Shown here: one piece after another, positions 18,915 to 28,059 of the stretch | Position numbering within the stretch: position 1 is the first letter of the stretch | How the letters are laid out: each line of letters starts with the position of its first letter | Assembly (NCBI RefSeq): GCF_000383575.1 | Contig: NZ_KB911579.1 | Span: 3,070,523 to 3,134,522 of the forward strand | Length of the DNA: 64,000 bases | Reading direction: 5' to 3' | DNA from: Salinispora oceanensis | Lineage (GTDB): Bacteria; Actinomycetota; Actinomycetes; Mycobacteriales; Micromonosporaceae | Program-made: the position numbers and the translations under genes | The notes under the pieces: generated by a model | What the model saw: the letters and a program-made list of their open reading frames with translations, nothing else | What the model was told of the DNA's origin: nothing | Databases searched by the model: none

Positions 18915-19348
18915 GGGTCGGCCCCGAGCAGGTTTGCCACCTGTTCGATGATGACATCATGGACGAGGTCCGCCAGATCCTCTCGGTCCATCGCCCGAAA
19001 CTCGAGCGGCCGGCGGTAGAGGACGATCCGCGGCGGCATCTCCTGCCGACCCGGGCGCCCCGGCAGCAGGCGGGCGAGGGGCACCGCGCCGTCCTCAAGG
19101 ACGTCGGAGTCGTAAACGTTCAGCTCCGGTGGCACGTCCTCCACCGCGAACTCGACGCCGGCCAGCTCCTTGGCGAAACGCCGCTCGAGCGTCTCCACCG
19201 TGTCCAGCACCAGTTCGTCGAAGACCTCGGCCTTGGTCCGCGCCAGCGGCACCGTCGCGGGCACCAGACGGCCGCGCAGGCCACGCCCATGCCGGTCGCG
19301 CCGGGTGCGGCGGCCGGTGCCGGGGCGGCGGTGTTCCGGGCTTCCCAT
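18899..19348 (-). CDS. metallopeptidase-family (zincin-like) protein with degenerate HExxH
   Basis: The 149-residue protein matches the small zincin-like family to which M. tuberculosis Rv3259 belongs. The body runs FDELVLDTVETLERRF, then VEFAVEDVPPE, then PPRIVLYRRPLEF. The zinc-motif position reads LVHDVIIEQVANLLG: HD replaces HE and the second His is Glu, so classical metalloprotease activity looks lost. A basic N-terminus (RRPGTGRRTRRDRHGRG) precedes the domain. ATG 19348 was chosen because the longer frame would cross the promoter of the divergent DUF3499 gene. The neighbouring whiB2 and DUF3499 genes are the same as in mycobacteria. Confidence 0.82.
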   Translation of the reverse strand: MGSPEHRRPGTGRRTRRDRHGRGLRGRLVPATVPLARTKAEVFDELVLDTVETLERRFAKELAGVEFAVEDVPPELNVYDSDVLEDGAVPLARLLPGRPGRQEMPPRIVLYRRPLEFRAMDREDLADLVHDVIIEQVANLLGADPDELA

Positions 19349-19499
19349 GGGCCCAGCGTAGTACCCGATCCGGGCTGGCTCCCGGTAGCGGTCGCGCGCT
19401 GGCGTGCCGGATCCGAACGGACGAAATGTGATCACCAAGACGGGCGTGTCGGGTCGCGAACCGGTGCGTCGAAGCCGGTATTGGAGATACCCTGCCGCG

Positions 19500-19874
19500 G
19501 TGAGGTCACCACGGCGCTGCACCCGAAACGGCTGCCCCCGGCAAGCAGTCGCCACATTGACCTATGTCTACAACGAGTCCACCGCTGTGGTCGGCCCGCT
19601 GGCCGCTTTCGCCGAGCCGCACACCTACGACCTCTGTGAGCCGCACGCGCGCAGCCTGACCGCGCCACGGGGCTGGGACGTCGTCCGGCACGAGGGGGAG
19701 TTCGAGCCCCCACCGCCGACGACGGACGACCTGGTCGCCCTCGCCGAGGCGGTCCGCGAGGCGGCTCGTCCGGTCGCTCCTCGGCCCCCGGAGGACAGCA
19801 GCCACGATCCGGCGACCCCGACGTCGTCCACGGGGCGGCGCGGTCACCTCCGCGTGATTCCCCCCAGCCACTGA
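19500..19874 (+). CDS. DUF3499 family protein
   Basis: The 124-residue protein begins RSPRRCTRNGCPRQAVATLT and continues AEPHTYDLCEPHARSLTAPRGWDVV, the conserved core of DUF3499 (M. tuberculosis Rv3258c). The spaced Cys/His residues (CTRNGC, then DLCEPH) suggest a zinc-ribbon-like site. The second half is a variable acidic and Pro-rich tail. GTG 19500 starts exactly where the family begins; the frame extends upstream to 19404 but is not conserved in character. Function unknown. It is divergent from the metallopeptidase-like gene, with about 150 bp between starts. Confidence 0.85.
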   Translation: MRSPRRCTRNGCPRQAVATLTYVYNESTAVVGPLAAFAEPHTYDLCEPHARSLTAPRGWDVVRHEGEFEPPPPTTDDLVALAEAVREAARPVAPRPPEDSSHDPATPTSSTGRRGHLRVIPPSH

Positions 19875-20049
19875 CCGCTGCTTTCACCTTCACAGCGCGG
19901 TGCGGCTGCAGCCGGGACCAGGCCTCCAGGGTGGTGAGCAGGACCGGGCAGGAGGACGGTGCGGTGGGTGATGGTGGTGGGGCAGGGGCGCGTGGCCGGG
20001 CGTGGCCGGGCGTGGTGGTCTGGCGGGTGAGTGGGGTTGTGCCTGCTCC

Positions 20050-20210
20050 CTGTCGAGCTGCCCCAGAAATGGGGCGAGGTGGCCAGGTGCCCGCGCCCGA
20101 TGCCGCCCGACCCAGAACCGAGGAACCCGACCGTCGGGCGCAGCTGGTGCCGCGATCAGTCTCCTTTGGTGTCCCACTGACGTGGTCGTGTAGGTGGGGC
20201 AGCTCGACAG
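20050..20210. repeat. 161-bp segment with perfect 16-bp terminal inverted repeats
   Basis: CTGTCGAGCTGCCCCA at 20050-20065 is the exact reverse complement of TGGGGCAGCTCGACAG at 20195-20210. The 129 bases between have no ORF of interest. It could be a miniature transposable element, the trace of an insertion sequence, or a large RNA hairpin; I see no target-site duplication. Confidence 0.6.
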
Positions 20211-20361
20211 CGGTGGTGTAACCCTGCCTGTCGTTGTTGACCCGGTCTCTCGGCTGGCCGTTCCCCCAACCTGTGTCAACGCCGGCTCCACTCCTCAGGC
20301 GGAGCCGACAACGTGGTCTGTGGGTGCTCGATGCGGTGCCTCAGGGCTCCGAGCTGTGATC

Positions 20362-20441
20362 CCCAAGCAGGTCCTGGGCCCCGGTCCCAAGCAGGTCCTG
20401 GGCCCCGGTCCCAAGCAGGTCCTGGGCCCTGGTCCCGAGCC
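20362..20441. repeat. 24-bp tandem repeat, about 3.3 copies
   Basis: CAAGCAGGTCCTGGGCCC recurs at 20364, 20388 and 20412 with a strict 24-bp period, just past the end of the DUF779 gene. Confidence 0.9.
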
Positions 20442-20452
20442 GGGCCGCCGCC

Positions 20453-20812
20453 TTATGCGTGATCGGGGCGGGCGAGGGTGGAGCGAAGGAGGAAACGCAG
20501 GCCCTCCGGGGCCTCCAGGGAGAATCCGCTGCCACGGCCGGGAACGACGTCGATCGTGAGCTTCGTGTGCTGCCAGAGGTCCCACTGGGCGCGCGAGATC
20601 CAGAATTCGACTGGCTCTGGCACGCCGTCCACCGTCAGCGCGGCCAGCTGAATGTCCGACGAGCCGGTGCGGAACTCGCCCGCGGGATAGCACATCGGTG
20701 CACTGCCGTCGCAGCAGCCACCGGACTGGTGGAACATCAACGGCCCGTGCTGCTCCCGCAGCGACCGGATCAGCTCGGCCGCTGCGGGGGTCACGGTTAC
20801 CAGGTCACTCAT
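20453..20812 (-). CDS. DUF779 domain protein, aldehyde dehydrogenase partner
   Basis: The 119-residue protein has the DUF779 pattern with MFHQSGGCCDGSAPMCYP, whose paired cysteines may bind metal, and PVEFWISRAQWDLWQHTKLTIDVV. Members of this family nearly always lie next to an aldehyde dehydrogenase gene, and here the ATG (20812-20810) overlaps the aldehyde dehydrogenase TGA by one base (TGATG), giving translational coupling. The biochemical role is unknown; a helper or thiol-dependent function is a guess from context. Confidence 0.92.
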   Translation of the reverse strand: MSDLVTVTPAAAELIRSLREQHGPLMFHQSGGCCDGSAPMCYPAGEFRTGSSDIQLAALTVDGVPEPVEFWISRAQWDLWQHTKLTIDVVPGRGSGFSLEAPEGLRFLLRSTLARPDHA

Positions 20813-22317
20813 CAGAAGAAGCCCAGCTTCTTCGGGGCGTAACTGACCAGCAGGTTCTTGGTCTGCTGGTAGTGGTCCAGCATCATCTTGTGGTTTTCTC
20901 GGCCGATTCCGGACTGCTTGTACCCGCCGAACGCGGCGTGTGCGGGGTAGGCGTGGTAGCAGTTCGTCCAGACCCGCCCTGCCTGGATAGCCCGTCCTGC
21001 CCGGTACGCCGTATTAATGTCCCGGGTCCAGACGCCGGCACCGAGTCCGTACAAGGTGTCGTTGGCGATCTTCACCGCATCGTCGAGGTCGGCGAAGGAG
21101 GTCACCGAAACCACCGGGCCGAAGATCTCCTCCTGGAAGATTCGCATCGAGTTGCTGCCCTCGAAAATCGTTGGCTCGACGTAGTACCCACCGGAGAGCT
21201 CGCCGTCCAGCTGCGCCCGTGCGCCACCGGTCAACACCCGGGCGCCCTCCTGCCGGCCGATGTCCAGATAAGAGAGGATTTTCTCGAGTTGGTCGTTGGA
21301 CGCCTGCGCGCCGACCATGGTCGCGCTGTCCAACGGATGCCCCGGCCTGATCTCCCGGGTCCGCGCGACGGCCGCCGCCAGGAAGTCGGCGTAGTGGCCC
21401 TGCTGGATCAGTGCCCGTGACGGGCAGGTGCAGACCTCGCCCTGGTTCAGGGCGAACATGGTGAAACCCTCGAGTGCCTTGTCGCGGAAGTCGTCCGGCG
21501 CAGCACTGACATCGTCGAAGAAGATGTTTGGGCTCTTACCACCCAGCTCCAGGGTGACCGGCTTGATGTTCTCGCTGGCGTACTGCATGATCAGCCGCCC
21601 GGTCGTGGTCTCGCCGGTGAACGCCACCTTGGCGACCCGGGGCGAGGACGCCAGCGGCCGACCCGCCTCGACCCCGAAACCGTTGACGACGTTGACCACA
21701 CCCGGCGGCAGCAGGTCGGCTACCAGGGACAGCAGGTAGTGGATCGACGCGGGTGTTTGCTCGGCGGGCTTGAGTACCACCGCGTTGCCGGCGGCGAGCG
21801 CCGGGGCGAGCTTCCAGGTCGCCATGAGTAGCGGGAAGTTCCACGGGATGATCTGCCCGACCACACCGAGCGGCTCATGGAAGTGGTACGCGACGGTGTC
21901 ATCGTCGATCTCGGCGAGGGAGCCCTCCTGCGCCCGGATCACGCCAGCGAAGTAGCGGAAGTGGTCGATCGCGAGCGGAATGTCGGCGGCGAGGGTCTCG
22001 CGGATCGGCTTGCCGTTCTCCCAGGTCTCCGCGATCGCCAGGGCCTGCAGGTGCTCCTGCATCCGGTCGGCGACCCGGTTGAGGACCAGGGCGCGGTCGG
22101 CGGCCGGGGTGCGTCCCCAGGCCCCGGCGGCGCCGTGCGCGGCGTCAATGGCCCGCTCCACGTCCTCCGCGGTACCCCGGGCCACCTCACAGAAGGGCTG
22201 CCCGGTCACCGGGGTCGGGTTCTCGAAGTACCGCCCCCCGTGCGGCTTGACGTACTCGCCACCGATGAAGTGGTCGTAGCGGGACTGCCAGTGGGTGGGC
22301 GCGTCGTAGCGCGTCAT
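20812..22317 (-). CDS. NAD-dependent aldehyde dehydrogenase (ExaC/AcoD type)
   Basis: The 501-residue protein oxidises an aldehyde, probably acetaldehyde or a similar short chain, to the acid. Visible motifs are [20 protein letters not shown], the glutamate motif [11 protein letters not shown], the catalytic-cysteine region [11 protein letters not shown], and [13 protein letters not shown]. The ending [19 protein letters not shown] is characteristic of this subfamily. ATG 22317 has GGAGG upstream. It is followed by DUF779 with a one-base overlap and preceded, 40 bp upstream on the same strand, by a GAF regulator gene, so the three may form one regulated unit. Confidence 0.95.
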   Translation of the reverse strand: MTRYDAPTHWQSRYDHFIGGEYVKPHGGRYFENPTPVTGQPFCEVARGTAEDVERAIDAAHGAAGAWGRTPAADRALVLNRVADRMQEHLQALAIAETWENGKPIRETLAADIPLAIDHFRYFAGVIRAQEGSLAEIDDDTVAYHFHEPLGVVGQIIPWNFPLLMATWKLAPALAAGNAVVLKPAEQTPASIHYLLSLVADLLPPGVVNVVNGFGVEAGRPLASSPRVAKVAFTGETTTGRLIMQYASENIKPVTLELGGKSPNIFFDDVSAAPDDFRDKALEGFTMFALNQGEVCTCPSRALIQQGHYADFLAAAVARTREIRPGHPLDSATMVGAQASNDQLEKILSYLDIGRQEGARVLTGGARAQLDGELSGGYYVEPTIFEGSNSMRIFQEEIFGPVVSVTSFADLDDAVKIANDTLYGLGAGVWTRDINTAYRAGRAIQAGRVWTNCYHAYPAHAAFGGYKQSGIGRENHKMMLDHYQQTKNLLVSYAPKKLGFF

Positions 22318-22357
22318 GGGTACCTCCGCCGTCAGCGAGGAGTGGACGGCGTCGACC

Positions 22358-23638
22358 CTATTTTTCTCGACGTTGCAGGGACGTTGCACGCGGGACGCCG
22401 TACTCCCGGGCGAGCTGGCGGGCCCGCGCCAGGGCGAGCGGCCGGCGTGGGGCGCCCGGCGGCAGTACCCGCGCCAGGAGCTCCCAAGCGGTCAGGTCGT
22501 CGGTGCCGGCGGTGGTCGCGGTCCAGGAGACGAGCAGCGCCGGGTCCGCGGAGGCCAGCACGGCCGCACGGAGCTGCCCGTCAACCAGCCGGCGCAGCCG
22601 GGCCACTCCCGGCGCCTCCGAGCCGGGCAACAGGCTCCCGGAGTACGCGTCGATCCCGCCCGCCGGGTCACCCCGCTCCAGCCGGTCGGTGACGGTACGG
22701 AAGTCGGCGCGTACCCGGCAGCGCAGTCGGTACGGGCGGGAGTCGAGCAACTCCGGGCCGAGTACGCGGCGCAGCCGAGACAGCTCGGCCCGGAGCGTGA
22801 CGGGGTGCGAACGGTGCTCGCCGTACAGGTCGAGGGCGAGCTGTTCCCCGGTGCGTCCCTCCGGGTGGTCCACCAGCAACACCAGTAGTTCGCTGTGCCG
22901 CCGGCCGAGCCGAATCCGGCGGCCGCCGACCCGTAGCTGGGCCTCGTCCCGGCCGAGCGCGGCCACCTGCACGACGTCCGGCTCGACCGGTGCCATCCCG
23001 GCCAGGAACGCCTCGGCGGCCCGGGCCGTGGCCCGGACCAGGGCCAGGCTCTGCGGAGTGGCGAGGTGATCGCCGCCGGTGATGTCGACCGCCCCGAGAA
23101 TTCGACCGGTGGCCGGATCATGGATCGGCGCGGCGGCGCAGGTCCAGCGCTGGACGCGGCGGCTGAAGTGTTCGGTGGCGAAGATCTGCACGCTGTGGTC
23201 CATGGCGAGAGCGGTGCCCGGCGCGTTGGTGCCCGCGTGCGTCTCGTCCCAGCGGGCCCCGGGCACGAAGTTCATCTGTTCGGCCCGGCGCAGTACGCCT
23301 GCGTGCCCCTCGACCCAGAGCAGCCGGCCGTGGGTGTCGCAGACCGCCATCAGGTGCGCGCCGTCCTGGGCGATCCCACCGAGCAGGTCCCGGAAGATCG
23401 GCAGCACCGGGGCCAGCGGGTGCCCGGCCCGGTAGCTCTCCAGCACGTCGTCAACGAGGTCGACGGGTGGGGTGCCCTCCGGGTCGAGGGGCATCGACCG
23501 TTCCCATGACCGCCGTACCACCTCCCGCACCCGCTGTGGCGTCGCCCCGGTGAGAAAGGCCGTGTGGGCGGCACCCACCTGCGCGATCCGCTCCGCCGGA
23601 TCGACGCCGATTTCCAGGGCGAGCCACGGGTCAGCCAT
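22358..23638 (-). CDS. GAF-domain transcriptional regulator with SARP-like DNA-binding region
   Basis: The 426-residue protein has an AcoR-like N-terminal half: [16 protein letters not shown], then a GAF domain at about 80-205 ([55 protein letters not shown]). Where AcoR has a sigma-54 AAA+ domain, this one has a winged-helix region ([22 protein letters not shown], then [15 protein letters not shown]) as in OmpR/SARP activators. It probably senses a small ligand and controls the adjacent aldehyde dehydrogenases: one lies downstream on the same strand, the other is divergent with 75 bp between starts. ATG 23638 starts the conserved part. Confidence 0.85.
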   Translation of the reverse strand: MADPWLALEIGVDPAERIAQVGAAHTAFLTGATPQRVREVVRRSWERSMPLDPEGTPPVDLVDDVLESYRAGHPLAPVLPIFRDLLGGIAQDGAHLMAVCDTHGRLLWVEGHAGVLRRAEQMNFVPGARWDETHAGTNAPGTALAMDHSVQIFATEHFSRRVQRWTCAAAPIHDPATGRILGAVDITGGDHLATPQSLALVRATARAAEAFLAGMAPVEPDVVQVAALGRDEAQLRVGGRRIRLGRRHSELLVLLVDHPEGRTGEQLALDLYGEHRSHPVTLRAELSRLRRVLGPELLDSRPYRLRCRVRADFRTVTDRLERGDPAGGIDAYSGSLLPGSEAPGVARLRRLVDGQLRAAVLASADPALLVSWTATTAGTDDLTAWELLARVLPPGAPRRPLALARARQLAREYGVPRATSLQRREK

Positions 23639-23713
23639 GGGTGACCTCCTGGCGCCCATCGTGACGCAGCTCACCCCAGATCGCCAAGTGGTGCCTCGTC
23701 TACGCTGCTCGAT

Positions 23714-25153
23714 GTGGAGTCCGTAGCCTTTTATGTCGCCTCCCGCCCCGCCAACGGTGAGCGGGAGCTGACCGTGCGCCATCCCTACGACGACCGTCTT
23801 GTCGGGCGGACCACCTTCGCCACCGGCGATCAGGTTGAGGCCGCCGTCGCGGCGGCAGCCGCGGTGGCCCCGACCGCCGCGGCCCTCCCTGCCTACCGGC
23901 GCGCAGCGGCTCTGGCGCACGTCTCCCAGCGGCTCGCCGAGCGGGCCGACGAGGTGGCGGCACTGATCACCGCGGAGAACGGCAAGCCGGTGAAGTGGGC
24001 GCGCGCCGAGGTGCAGCGGGCGCTCGCGACGTTCCGGTGGGCCGCCGAGGAGGCCCGGCGCTTCTCCGGGGAGCTGCAGCGCCTGGACACCGACCCCGCC
24101 GCCGCCGGCCGGCTGGCTCTGGTGCGGCGGGCACCGCGGGGCCCCGTGCTGGGGATCTCCCCCTTCAATTTTCCGTTGAACCTGGTGGCGCACAAGGTCG
24201 CGCCAGCGATCGCGGTCGGCGCACCGATCGTCGTCAAACCGGCCCCGGCCACTCCGCTGTCCGCGTTACTCCTCGGTGAGCTGCTGGCCGAGACCGACCT
24301 GCCGGAGGGCATGTTCTCGGTCCTGCCGCTCCCCAACGAACAGGCCGCCGGCCTCGTCGCCGACCCGCGGCTGCCGGTGGTGTCGTTCACCGGCTCCGGC
24401 CCGGTCGGCGCGGCTATCCGTCGGTCGATACCGGAGAAGCACGTCACCCTGGAGCTGGGTGGCAACGCGGCCGTGGTGATCTGCGAGGACTGGAGCACGG
24501 AGGAGGATCTGACCTACGCCGCGCAGCGGATCGCGACGTTTTCGAACTACCAGGCTGGCCAGTCCTGCATCGCGGTGCAGCGGGTCTACGTGCACGAGTG
24601 GCTCTACGACGGGTTCCTGCCCCGGCTGGTCGCGGCGGTGCAGGCGCTGCGCACGGGCGATCCCTCGTCCGAGCTGACCGAGGTCGGTCCGCTGGTCTCG
24701 GAGTCAGCCGCCCGCCGCGTCGAGGCGTGGGTGGACGAGGCGGTCGCGGCGGGCGCCACCATCGAGGTCGGTGGGCGCCGGGTCGGGGCCGTGTTCCCGC
24801 CCACGGTGCTGTCTGGGGTGCCGCGGGACGCCAAGGTCAGTGTCGAGGAGGTGTTCGGGCCGGTGCTGGTGGTCGCCCGGGCGAGCACCGACGACGCCGC
24901 GTTCGCCGCGGTCAACGACTCGGCGTACGGGTTGCAGGCGGGTGTCTTCACCCACCGGCTGGATACCGCTTTCCGTGCCGCACAGGTGCTGGAGGTGGGT
25001 GGGGTGATCGTCGGGGATGTGCCGTCGTACCGGGCCGATCAGATGCCGTACGGCGGGGTGAAGGGCTCTGGCGTCGGGCGGGAGGGGGTTCGCAGCGCGA
25101 TGGACGACTACACCGAACCCCGGGTCCTGGTCCTCACCGGGATCGCCGGTTAA
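23714..25153 (+). CDS. aldehyde dehydrogenase family protein
   Basis: This second aldehyde dehydrogenase (479 residues) shows ISPFNFPLNLVAHKVAPAIA, VTLELGGNAAVVICED, the catalytic-cysteine motif AGQSCIAVQRV and EEVFGPVLVVARA. It is only distantly similar to the first one at 20812 and looks closer to the succinate-semialdehyde/lactaldehyde branch. GTG 23714 is the only start before the conserved N-terminus. Its start faces that of the GAF regulator, so the short gap 23639-23713 probably carries control sites for both directions. Confidence 0.93.
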   Translation: MESVAFYVASRPANGERELTVRHPYDDRLVGRTTFATGDQVEAAVAAAAAVAPTAAALPAYRRAAALAHVSQRLAERADEVAALITAENGKPVKWARAEVQRALATFRWAAEEARRFSGELQRLDTDPAAAGRLALVRRAPRGPVLGISPFNFPLNLVAHKVAPAIAVGAPIVVKPAPATPLSALLLGELLAETDLPEGMFSVLPLPNEQAAGLVADPRLPVVSFTGSGPVGAAIRRSIPEKHVTLELGGNAAVVICEDWSTEEDLTYAAQRIATFSNYQAGQSCIAVQRVYVHEWLYDGFLPRLVAAVQALRTGDPSSELTEVGPLVSESAARRVEAWVDEAVAAGATIEVGGRRVGAVFPPTVLSGVPRDAKVSVEEVFGPVLVVARASTDDAAFAAVNDSAYGLQAGVFTHRLDTAFRAAQVLEVGGVIVGDVPSYRADQMPYGGVKGSGVGREGVRSAMDDYTEPRVLVLTGIAG

Positions 25154-25281
25154 GTCTGCGACGGCTTGGTCGTGCCGCCGAGTCGGCCGGCGGTCCGGGG
25201 GCGCGGGACGCCGTCGGGCCAAGTGCCGTCGGTTCGCGGTAGTAGCCTGACCGGCGACCCAGAGCAGGGAGGAACGGCGAG

Positions 25282-26331
25282 GTGATCATGGCGGGTTGGC
25301 GGTCCACGGCACGGCTCGCGGTGGTCTGCGTGGGTGCTGGCACCCTGCTGGCGCTGGGTGTGTCGCCCGCGTCGGCCGCCGAGGACACGGTGCGGGTCAG
25401 CGCGGCCGGGAAGTTCAAGGCCGGTGATTCGGCGGAGGAGGTCGCGGTCGAGGTACGCAAGCGCACCGAGGGCTGCGTGCAGCTGCGGGTCGGGCTCACC
25501 CTCTACCTCAACGGCCTCCGGGCGGATCAGGTGCGGGCGCAGGTCAATGCCGGGGGCCGGTGGCTTCCAGTGGAGCTATCCGCTGGCCGGGGCGGGGTGG
25601 CTACCGCCGCGACGTCACCAGAGAACCCGCAGCTCTGTAAGGGCAAGCGCGTCAAGCTGCAGTACGAGGTGGCGTTCGCCGCGGACACGGTGGACGGGCA
25701 ACTCACCGTTGTCGGTGAGGCCGTCAGCACGGACGGCCAGGTGATCGGTCGAGATTCCGACTCTGCCAAGGTGACCGGCGGTAGCCCCGCCGGCGCTCCG
25801 ACGTCCAGCGCCGCGCCGGTGCCGACCGTCGCGGCGACGGAGGCCGCCACCGCGGCGGCGTCAACGGCCGTTGACGCGCTAACCGATCCGGGGGGTGCCG
25901 CGGACAGCGCGGCACCGGCTCGGTCGTCCGGTGGTTCGGGCTTCCTCTACGCCGGCCTGGCCATGGTCGCGGTCGGCGTCGTTCTGATCGTCCTGCTGGT
26001 CCGGCGGTTCCGGGAGGACCGGTCGGTCCCCGCCGGTGGCATCCACCCCGCTGGGTTCGGGTATTCCGGCCCCGGTCAGCCGCCGGTTCCCGGGCGTCCG
26101 GCGACGCCGGGCCTGTACGGCAGTCCGGCAGCGCAGCGCCCAAACCCGGGGCTCTACGGCACCCACCCCGACGGCGCACCGCCGGTGTCGGGTGGGACGG
26201 CCCATCCAGGCCCTCCGCCGGTGCCGGGCGTACCCGGCACCCCGCCGGTGCCCCCAATTCCCGGCCAGCGCGGGCCGGCCGCGCCGGCGCCGGATGACCG
26301 TACCCGGTTCATCCCCCGGTTGCCGGACTGA
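25282..26331 (+). CDS. secreted, membrane-anchored protein with Pro-rich cytoplasmic tail
   Basis: The 349-residue protein has a signal peptide (RLAVVCVGAGTLLALGVSP, probable cleavage after ASA near residue 32). An extracellular beta-rich domain follows at about 35-165 with two cysteines (EGCVQLRVG, PQLCKGKRV), then an Ala/Thr-rich stalk. A transmembrane segment (FLYAGLAMVAVGVVLIVLLV) precedes basic RRFRED and a Pro/Gly tail ending DDRTRFIPRLPD. GTG 25282 has AGGGAGGA at good spacing, whereas ATG 25288 is rather far. The tail end resembles that of the membrane protein at 14370. Function unknown; it may be an envelope sensor or structural protein. Confidence 0.85.
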   Translation: MIMAGWRSTARLAVVCVGAGTLLALGVSPASAAEDTVRVSAAGKFKAGDSAEEVAVEVRKRTEGCVQLRVGLTLYLNGLRADQVRAQVNAGGRWLPVELSAGRGGVATAATSPENPQLCKGKRVKLQYEVAFAADTVDGQLTVVGEAVSTDGQVIGRDSDSAKVTGGSPAGAPTSSAAPVPTVAATEAATAAASTAVDALTDPGGAADSAAPARSSGGSGFLYAGLAMVAVGVVLIVLLVRRFREDRSVPAGGIHPAGFGYSGPGQPPVPGRPATPGLYGSPAAQRPNPGLYGTHPDGAPPVSGGTAHPGPPPVPGVPGTPPVPPIPGQRGPAAPAPDDRTRFIPRLPD

Positions 26332-26427
26332 GCCAGATACCGTCAGCTCTTCGGCTGGGCCGGAGCGATCCGCTGTGCTCCGATACGCTCAGGCCGTTGA
26401 CGACGCCAGCGCGAGGAGCGGAGCACG

Positions 26428-27813
26428 GTGACTGACCTGTCCCAGATCGTGAAGGCCTACGACGTGCGTGGGGTGGTGCCGCACCAGTGGGACGAGCAGG
26501 TCGCCGCGGCACTTGGTGCCGCCTTTGCCCAGGTTCTGAACGATGGCGGGGAATCCGGCGACGCGGTGCTGATCGCGCACGACATGCGGGACAGTGGCCC
26601 CGGGCTCGCGGCGGCCTTCGCCACCGGCGTCCGGGCCACCGGCCGGGCGGTCATCGAGCTGGGGCTGGCCTCGACCGACATGCTGTACTACGCCTCCGGG
26701 TCGCTCGACCTGCCGGGGGCGATGTTCACGGCGAGTCACAACCCGGCCGGGTACAACGGCATCAAGATGTGCCGCGCGGGAGCCCGCCCGATTGGGCAGG
26801 ACAGTGGCCTGGCGGAGATCCGGGCGCGGGCCCAGGCGCTGCTGGAGGCGGATGACGCCCAGCCGGCGGGTTCGCCGAGCGCGCCGGTCCAGCAGCGCGA
26901 TCTGCTCACGGACTACGCGGCGTACCTGCGCAAGCTGGTTGACCTGAGCCGGATTCGACCGTTGAAGGTCGTGGTGGATGCCGGTAACGGCATGGGTGGC
27001 TACACGGTCCCGACGGTGCTCGGCGATGCCGCGCTGGCAGCGTTGCCGCTGGAGATTGTGCCGCTCTACTTCGAGCTGGACGGCACCTTCCCCAACCACG
27101 AGGCGAATCCGCTGGATCCGAAGAACCTGGTCGATCTGCAACGGGCGGTGCGGGCCGGGGGGGCGGACGTCGGCCTGGCGTTCGACGGCGACGCTGACCG
27201 CTGCTTCGTGGTGGACGAACGAGGGGAGCCGGTGTCCCCGTCGGCGATCACCGCGCTGGTCGCCACTCGGGAGCTGGCCAAGCACCCCGGCTCGACGGTG
27301 ATTCACAACCTGATCACCTCGGCTGCCGTGCCGGAGATTATCCGGGAGAACGGTGGGCAACCGGTCCGGTCCCGGGTTGGGCACTCGTTCATCAAGGCCG
27401 AGATGGCCAGGACCAACGCCATCTTCGGCGGCGAGCACTCCGCGCACTACTACTTCCGGGACTTCTGGTTCGCCGACACCGGGATGCTCGCCGCGATGCA
27501 CACCTTGGCAGCGCTGGGTGAGCAGTCGTTGCCGCTGTCGGTGCTGGCCGGCGAGTACGAGCGGTACGTCGCCTCCGGCGAGATCAACTCTACGGTGGCG
27601 GACCAGGCGGCGCGGGTGGCCGAGGTCCGGGCCGCGTACCCGGACGCGGAAGTCGACGAAACCGATGGCCTCACCCTGCGTTTCGCCGACCGTGCCTGGT
27701 TCAACCTACGGGCCTCCAACACCGAGCCGTTGCTGCGGCTCAACGTCGAAGCCCCGACCCGGGAACGCATGGCCTCGCTCCGCGATGCGGTGCTCGACCG
27801 GGTTCGCCGATAA
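26428..27813 (+). CDS. manB: phosphomannomutase/phosphoglucomutase
   Basis: The 461-residue enzyme interconverts mannose-6-phosphate and mannose-1-phosphate. The phosphoserine loop is FTASHNPAGYNGIKMCRAG, the metal-binding loop is DGDADRCFVVDERGEP, the sugar-binding loop GGEHSAHYYFRDFW, and the phosphate-binding C-terminus RASNTEPLLRLNVEA. GTG 26428 is the start; GGAGCGG lies upstream. It begins a tight run with trm112-like, SIS and manA genes, mirroring Rv3257c-Rv3255c in M. tuberculosis, and supplies mannose-1-phosphate for the GDP-mannose pyrophosphorylase at 9428. Confidence 0.94.
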   Translation: MTDLSQIVKAYDVRGVVPHQWDEQVAAALGAAFAQVLNDGGESGDAVLIAHDMRDSGPGLAAAFATGVRATGRAVIELGLASTDMLYYASGSLDLPGAMFTASHNPAGYNGIKMCRAGARPIGQDSGLAEIRARAQALLEADDAQPAGSPSAPVQQRDLLTDYAAYLRKLVDLSRIRPLKVVVDAGNGMGGYTVPTVLGDAALAALPLEIVPLYFELDGTFPNHEANPLDPKNLVDLQRAVRAGGADVGLAFDGDADRCFVVDERGEPVSPSAITALVATRELAKHPGSTVIHNLITSAAVPEIIRENGGQPVRSRVGHSFIKAEMARTNAIFGGEHSAHYYFRDFWFADTGMLAAMHTLAALGEQSLPLSVLAGEYERYVASGEINSTVADQAARVAEVRAAYPDAEVDETDGLTLRFADRAWFNLRASNTEPLLRLNVEAPTRERMASLRDAVLDRVRR

Positions 27814-27873
27814 GATCCCGTGCGCCGGTCGGGCGCCACCGACCGGTAGCCCAGAGGTGGAAGGAGCCGCGCC

Positions 27874-28059
27874 GTGGCCCTGGATCCGCAGTTGCTGGAG
27901 ATTCTCGCCTGCCCGGACACACACCACGCCCCACTCGACTATGACGCCGGGGCGCAGACGCTCACCTGCACCGAGTGCGGCCGGATCTTCGAGGTCCGCG
28001 ACGACGTGCCGGTGCTCCTGCTGGATGAGGCGCGCGGCGGCCCGGCGGAGCGGTCGTGA
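27874..28059 (+). CDS. Trm112-family zinc-ribbon protein
   Basis: This 61-residue protein has the Trm112/YcaR pattern: LLEILACPDTHHAPLDYD, then LTCTECGRIFEVRDDVPVLL. Three cysteines (CP, CTEC) are visible where four are usual; a His may fill the place of the missing one. Bacterial homologues are small accessory proteins of unclear role. GTG 27874 follows AAGGAG. Its TGA overlaps the GTG of the SIS gene (GTGA), so the two are translationally coupled. Confidence 0.88.
   Translation: MALDPQLLEILACPDTHHAPLDYDAGAQTLTCTECGRIFEVRDDVPVLLLDEARGGPAERS

Larger units (their letters stand above)
19875..20452. other. intergenic region with inverted and tandem repeats
   Basis: This 580-bp gap has no convincing gene. 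It contains short CGTGGCCGGG iterations near 19990-20010, a 161-bp segment bounded by perfect 16-bp inverted repeats (20050-20210), and a 24-bp tandem repeat (20362-20441). Both larger repeats are listed separately. Confidence 0.6.

Noticed and set aside
23639..24193. N-terminal extension of the GAF regulator
   Set aside because: It would be antisense to the divergent aldehyde dehydrogenase; the conserved protein begins at ATG 23638.
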